From the NCBI GenBank assembly GCA_001919995.1, contig MNIY01000129.1:1-7897 (forward strand): a stretch of DNA of 7,897 bases, given 5' to 3'. A program made the position numbers and the translations under genes. Under the pieces are notes generated by a model, which had not been told where the DNA came from, made no database searches, and worked only from the letters and a program-made list of their open reading frames with translations. Source of the DNA: Ktedonobacter sp. 13_1_20CM_4_53_11. Its GTDB lineage: Bacteria; Chloroflexota; Ktedonobacteria; Ktedonobacterales; Ktedonobacteraceae. Of the stretch, positions 6,741 to 7,897 are shown in pieces; positions within the stretch are counted from its first letter, which is position 1, and each line of letters starts with the position of its first letter.

Positions 6741-7897
6741 TTATTGTCCTCCAGCAGCACCGGCACGCTCTGGCAATTCCCCCGCCGTGGGCTCGCGCCG
6801 TTGCGCGCGGATCGCCGGCGCCTGCGCCCGCCGCGTCGTAGCCGTGGTCGCGCGCCTTATAATCCAGATAAAAGCAAAGAGCATCGCCCAGTTGATAACG
6901 GCTGTCACCACCAGGAAAACGATATTGGTGAACTGTCCCAACCCTAAACTGTTGATCACCAGGAAAAGCAAACCCGTCAGCAGGATATTGAACAGCGTCG
7001 TCGGGATAAGGATCAACCACGCATACTGCATCAACTGATCAGCCCGCAGGCGTGGCAGTGTACTGCGCACCCAGATGAAGACAAAGCAGAGCAGGAACAC
7101 CTTGGTAACAAAGTAAGCGACAGCGAGCAGGTTACCCACCAATCCCCACCAGGGATTACCCAGGCCAAGCAGGTATCCCACGCCGGGGCCGCTCCAGCCA
7201 CCCAGGAAGAGGTACGTTGCAATCGCCGAAACAATCGTCATATTGCCATATTCACCCAGGAAGAAGAGCGCCCAGCGCATCCCGCTGTACTCTGTGAGAT
7301 AACCGGCCACCAGCTCTGATTCCGCCTCGGGTAGATCAAAAGGCGCGCGGTTCGTCTCAGCCAGGCCGCAGACGTAGTAGATGACAAGCATCAACGGCTG
7401 AATCAGGATGAACCATGCCCATGGCGTGAAGCCCTGGAAGAGAAAATCTAAGATCCCGATCCCCGTCGGGTGCCATACATTTTGGAAATCCTGGATTTCT
7501 TTGATGGCAATTGTCCCGATACCCGCATTACTTGGATAACCCGGGGAACCGGCCAGCACGCTTGTCAACATCACCACACTGACAAGAGCCAGCACCAGGG
7601 GCAACTCATAAGAGATCATCTGCGCCGCAGAACGCAGTCCACCCATCAAGGCGTATTTGTTGTTAGAGCCCCAACCCGCCATAATAACCCCGATCACGTC
7701 GATCGAACTCATGGCGACGTAGTACACAATTCCAGTGGCAATCACAACGCCCGGCAGTCCTACATAAGGTGAGAAAGGAATTACCGCGAAGGCGGCGATA
7801 ATCGGCGCCAGGAAGACCGACGGGGCAAAGATAAACAGCGCCTTGTCGGTCTGCGACGCGTGGATATCCTCTTTCAAGAGCAATTTGCCGACGTCAG
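6741..7897 (-). CDS. nuoH: NADH-quinone oxidoreductase subunit H, 5' end outside window
   Basis: The 384 visible residues form a multi-helix membrane protein, the complex I subunit at the join of the membrane and peripheral arms that helps form the quinone site. Conserved stretches are clear: KLLLKEDI at the edge, YALMGGLRSAAQMISYE at about 81-97, the long loop AETNRAPFDLPEAESE from about 179 continuing to FLGEYGNM near 218, and WVRSTLPRLRADQLM at about 275. The frame runs upstream past the edge (DVGK precedes LLLKEDI), so the true start and about the first 60-80 residues are missing; the TTG at 7883 is not the start. After the last helix (about residue 346) comes a tail of some 38 residues rich in Arg, Ala and Thr, longer than in typical NuoH. 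Usually nuoI follows nuoH, but here the next gene downstream is convergent, so nuoH ends its transcription unit. No clear terminator separates them. Confidence 0.95.
   Translation of the reverse strand, partial: DVGKLLLKEDIHASQTDKALFIFAPSVFLAPIIAAFAVIPFSPYVGLPGVVIATGIVYYVAMSSIDVIGVIMAGWGSNNKYALMGGLRSAAQMISYELPLVLALVSVVMLTSVLAGSPGYPSNAGIGTIAIKEIQDFQNVWHPTGIGILDFLFQGFTPWAWFILIQPLMLVIYYVCGLAETNRAPFDLPEAESELVAGYLTEYSGMRWALFFLGEYGNMTIVSAIATYLFLGGWSGPGVGYLLGLGNPWWGLVGNLLAVAYFVTKVFLLCFVFIWVRSTLPRLRADQLMQYAWLILIPTTLFNILLTGLLFLVINSLGLGQFTNIVFLVVTAVINWAMLFAFIWIIRRATTATTRRAQAPAIRAQRREPTAGELPERAGAAGGQ

Noticed and set aside
6700..6745. Intrinsic terminator after nuoH (T-run on the minus strand near 6715-6722)
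   Set aside because: The only stem upstream is about five pairs with a bulge and little GC, and it lies in the stop region; it is not enough to call.
6100..7020. Long minus-strand open frame of 306 codons
   Set aside because: It overlaps the Rieske half of the plus-strand gene and the end of nuoH in another frame; its translation shows no domain, while both overlapped genes have clear conserved motifs.

Overview
The window is ordinary chromosomal bacterial DNA of moderate GC content. It carries six protein genes and shows no RNA gene, mobile element or CRISPR array. The gene styles suggest a Ktedonobacteria-like member of the Chloroflexota: a zinc ribbon plus Gln/Pro-rich linker in front of a membrane enzyme, a stand-alone biotin carrier protein, and extended -10 promoters. 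This placement is an inference from style, not from a marker gene.

Layout from left to right. Positions 1-1500 (minus strand) hold a membrane family-2 glycosyltransferase of the cellulose-synthase type. It has an N-terminal zinc ribbon and runs off the left edge. A 147-bp divergent region follows, with an extended -10 promoter bracketed by a 10-bp direct repeat. Positions 1648-2214 (plus) encode a biotin carboxyl carrier protein. Its stop codon abuts the stop of a convergent 67-residue two-helix membrane protein (2215-2418, minus). A 250-bp intergenic region holds two candidate promoters facing apart and a 16-bp dyad. Positions 2669-5050 (plus) encode a TTG-initiated 793-residue protein that joins the catalytic domain of methylmalonyl-CoA mutase to a glutamate racemase. 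After 47 bp, 5098-6729 (plus) encodes a metallo-beta-lactamase-fold protein with a C-terminal Rieske iron-sulfur domain. Positions 6741-7897 (minus) encode NuoH of respiratory complex I, which runs off the right edge.

Two genes bear on propionyl/methylmalonyl-CoA metabolism. The biotin carrier would serve an acyl-CoA carboxylase that makes methylmalonyl-CoA, and the mutase would interconvert it with succinyl-CoA. The carboxylase subunits, the epimerase and the B12-binding mutase subunit are not in the window.

The most unusual feature is the mutase-racemase fusion. The junction falls inside the racemase's N-terminal Asp-Ser-Gly motif, so the mutase tail and the racemase start are both missing and the conserved catalytic Asp is replaced by Ile. 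Both catalytic cysteines of the racemase and the substrate residues of the mutase remain. The second point of interest is a near-perfect ribosome binding site inside the glycosyltransferase gene, exactly where a form lacking the zinc ribbon would begin.
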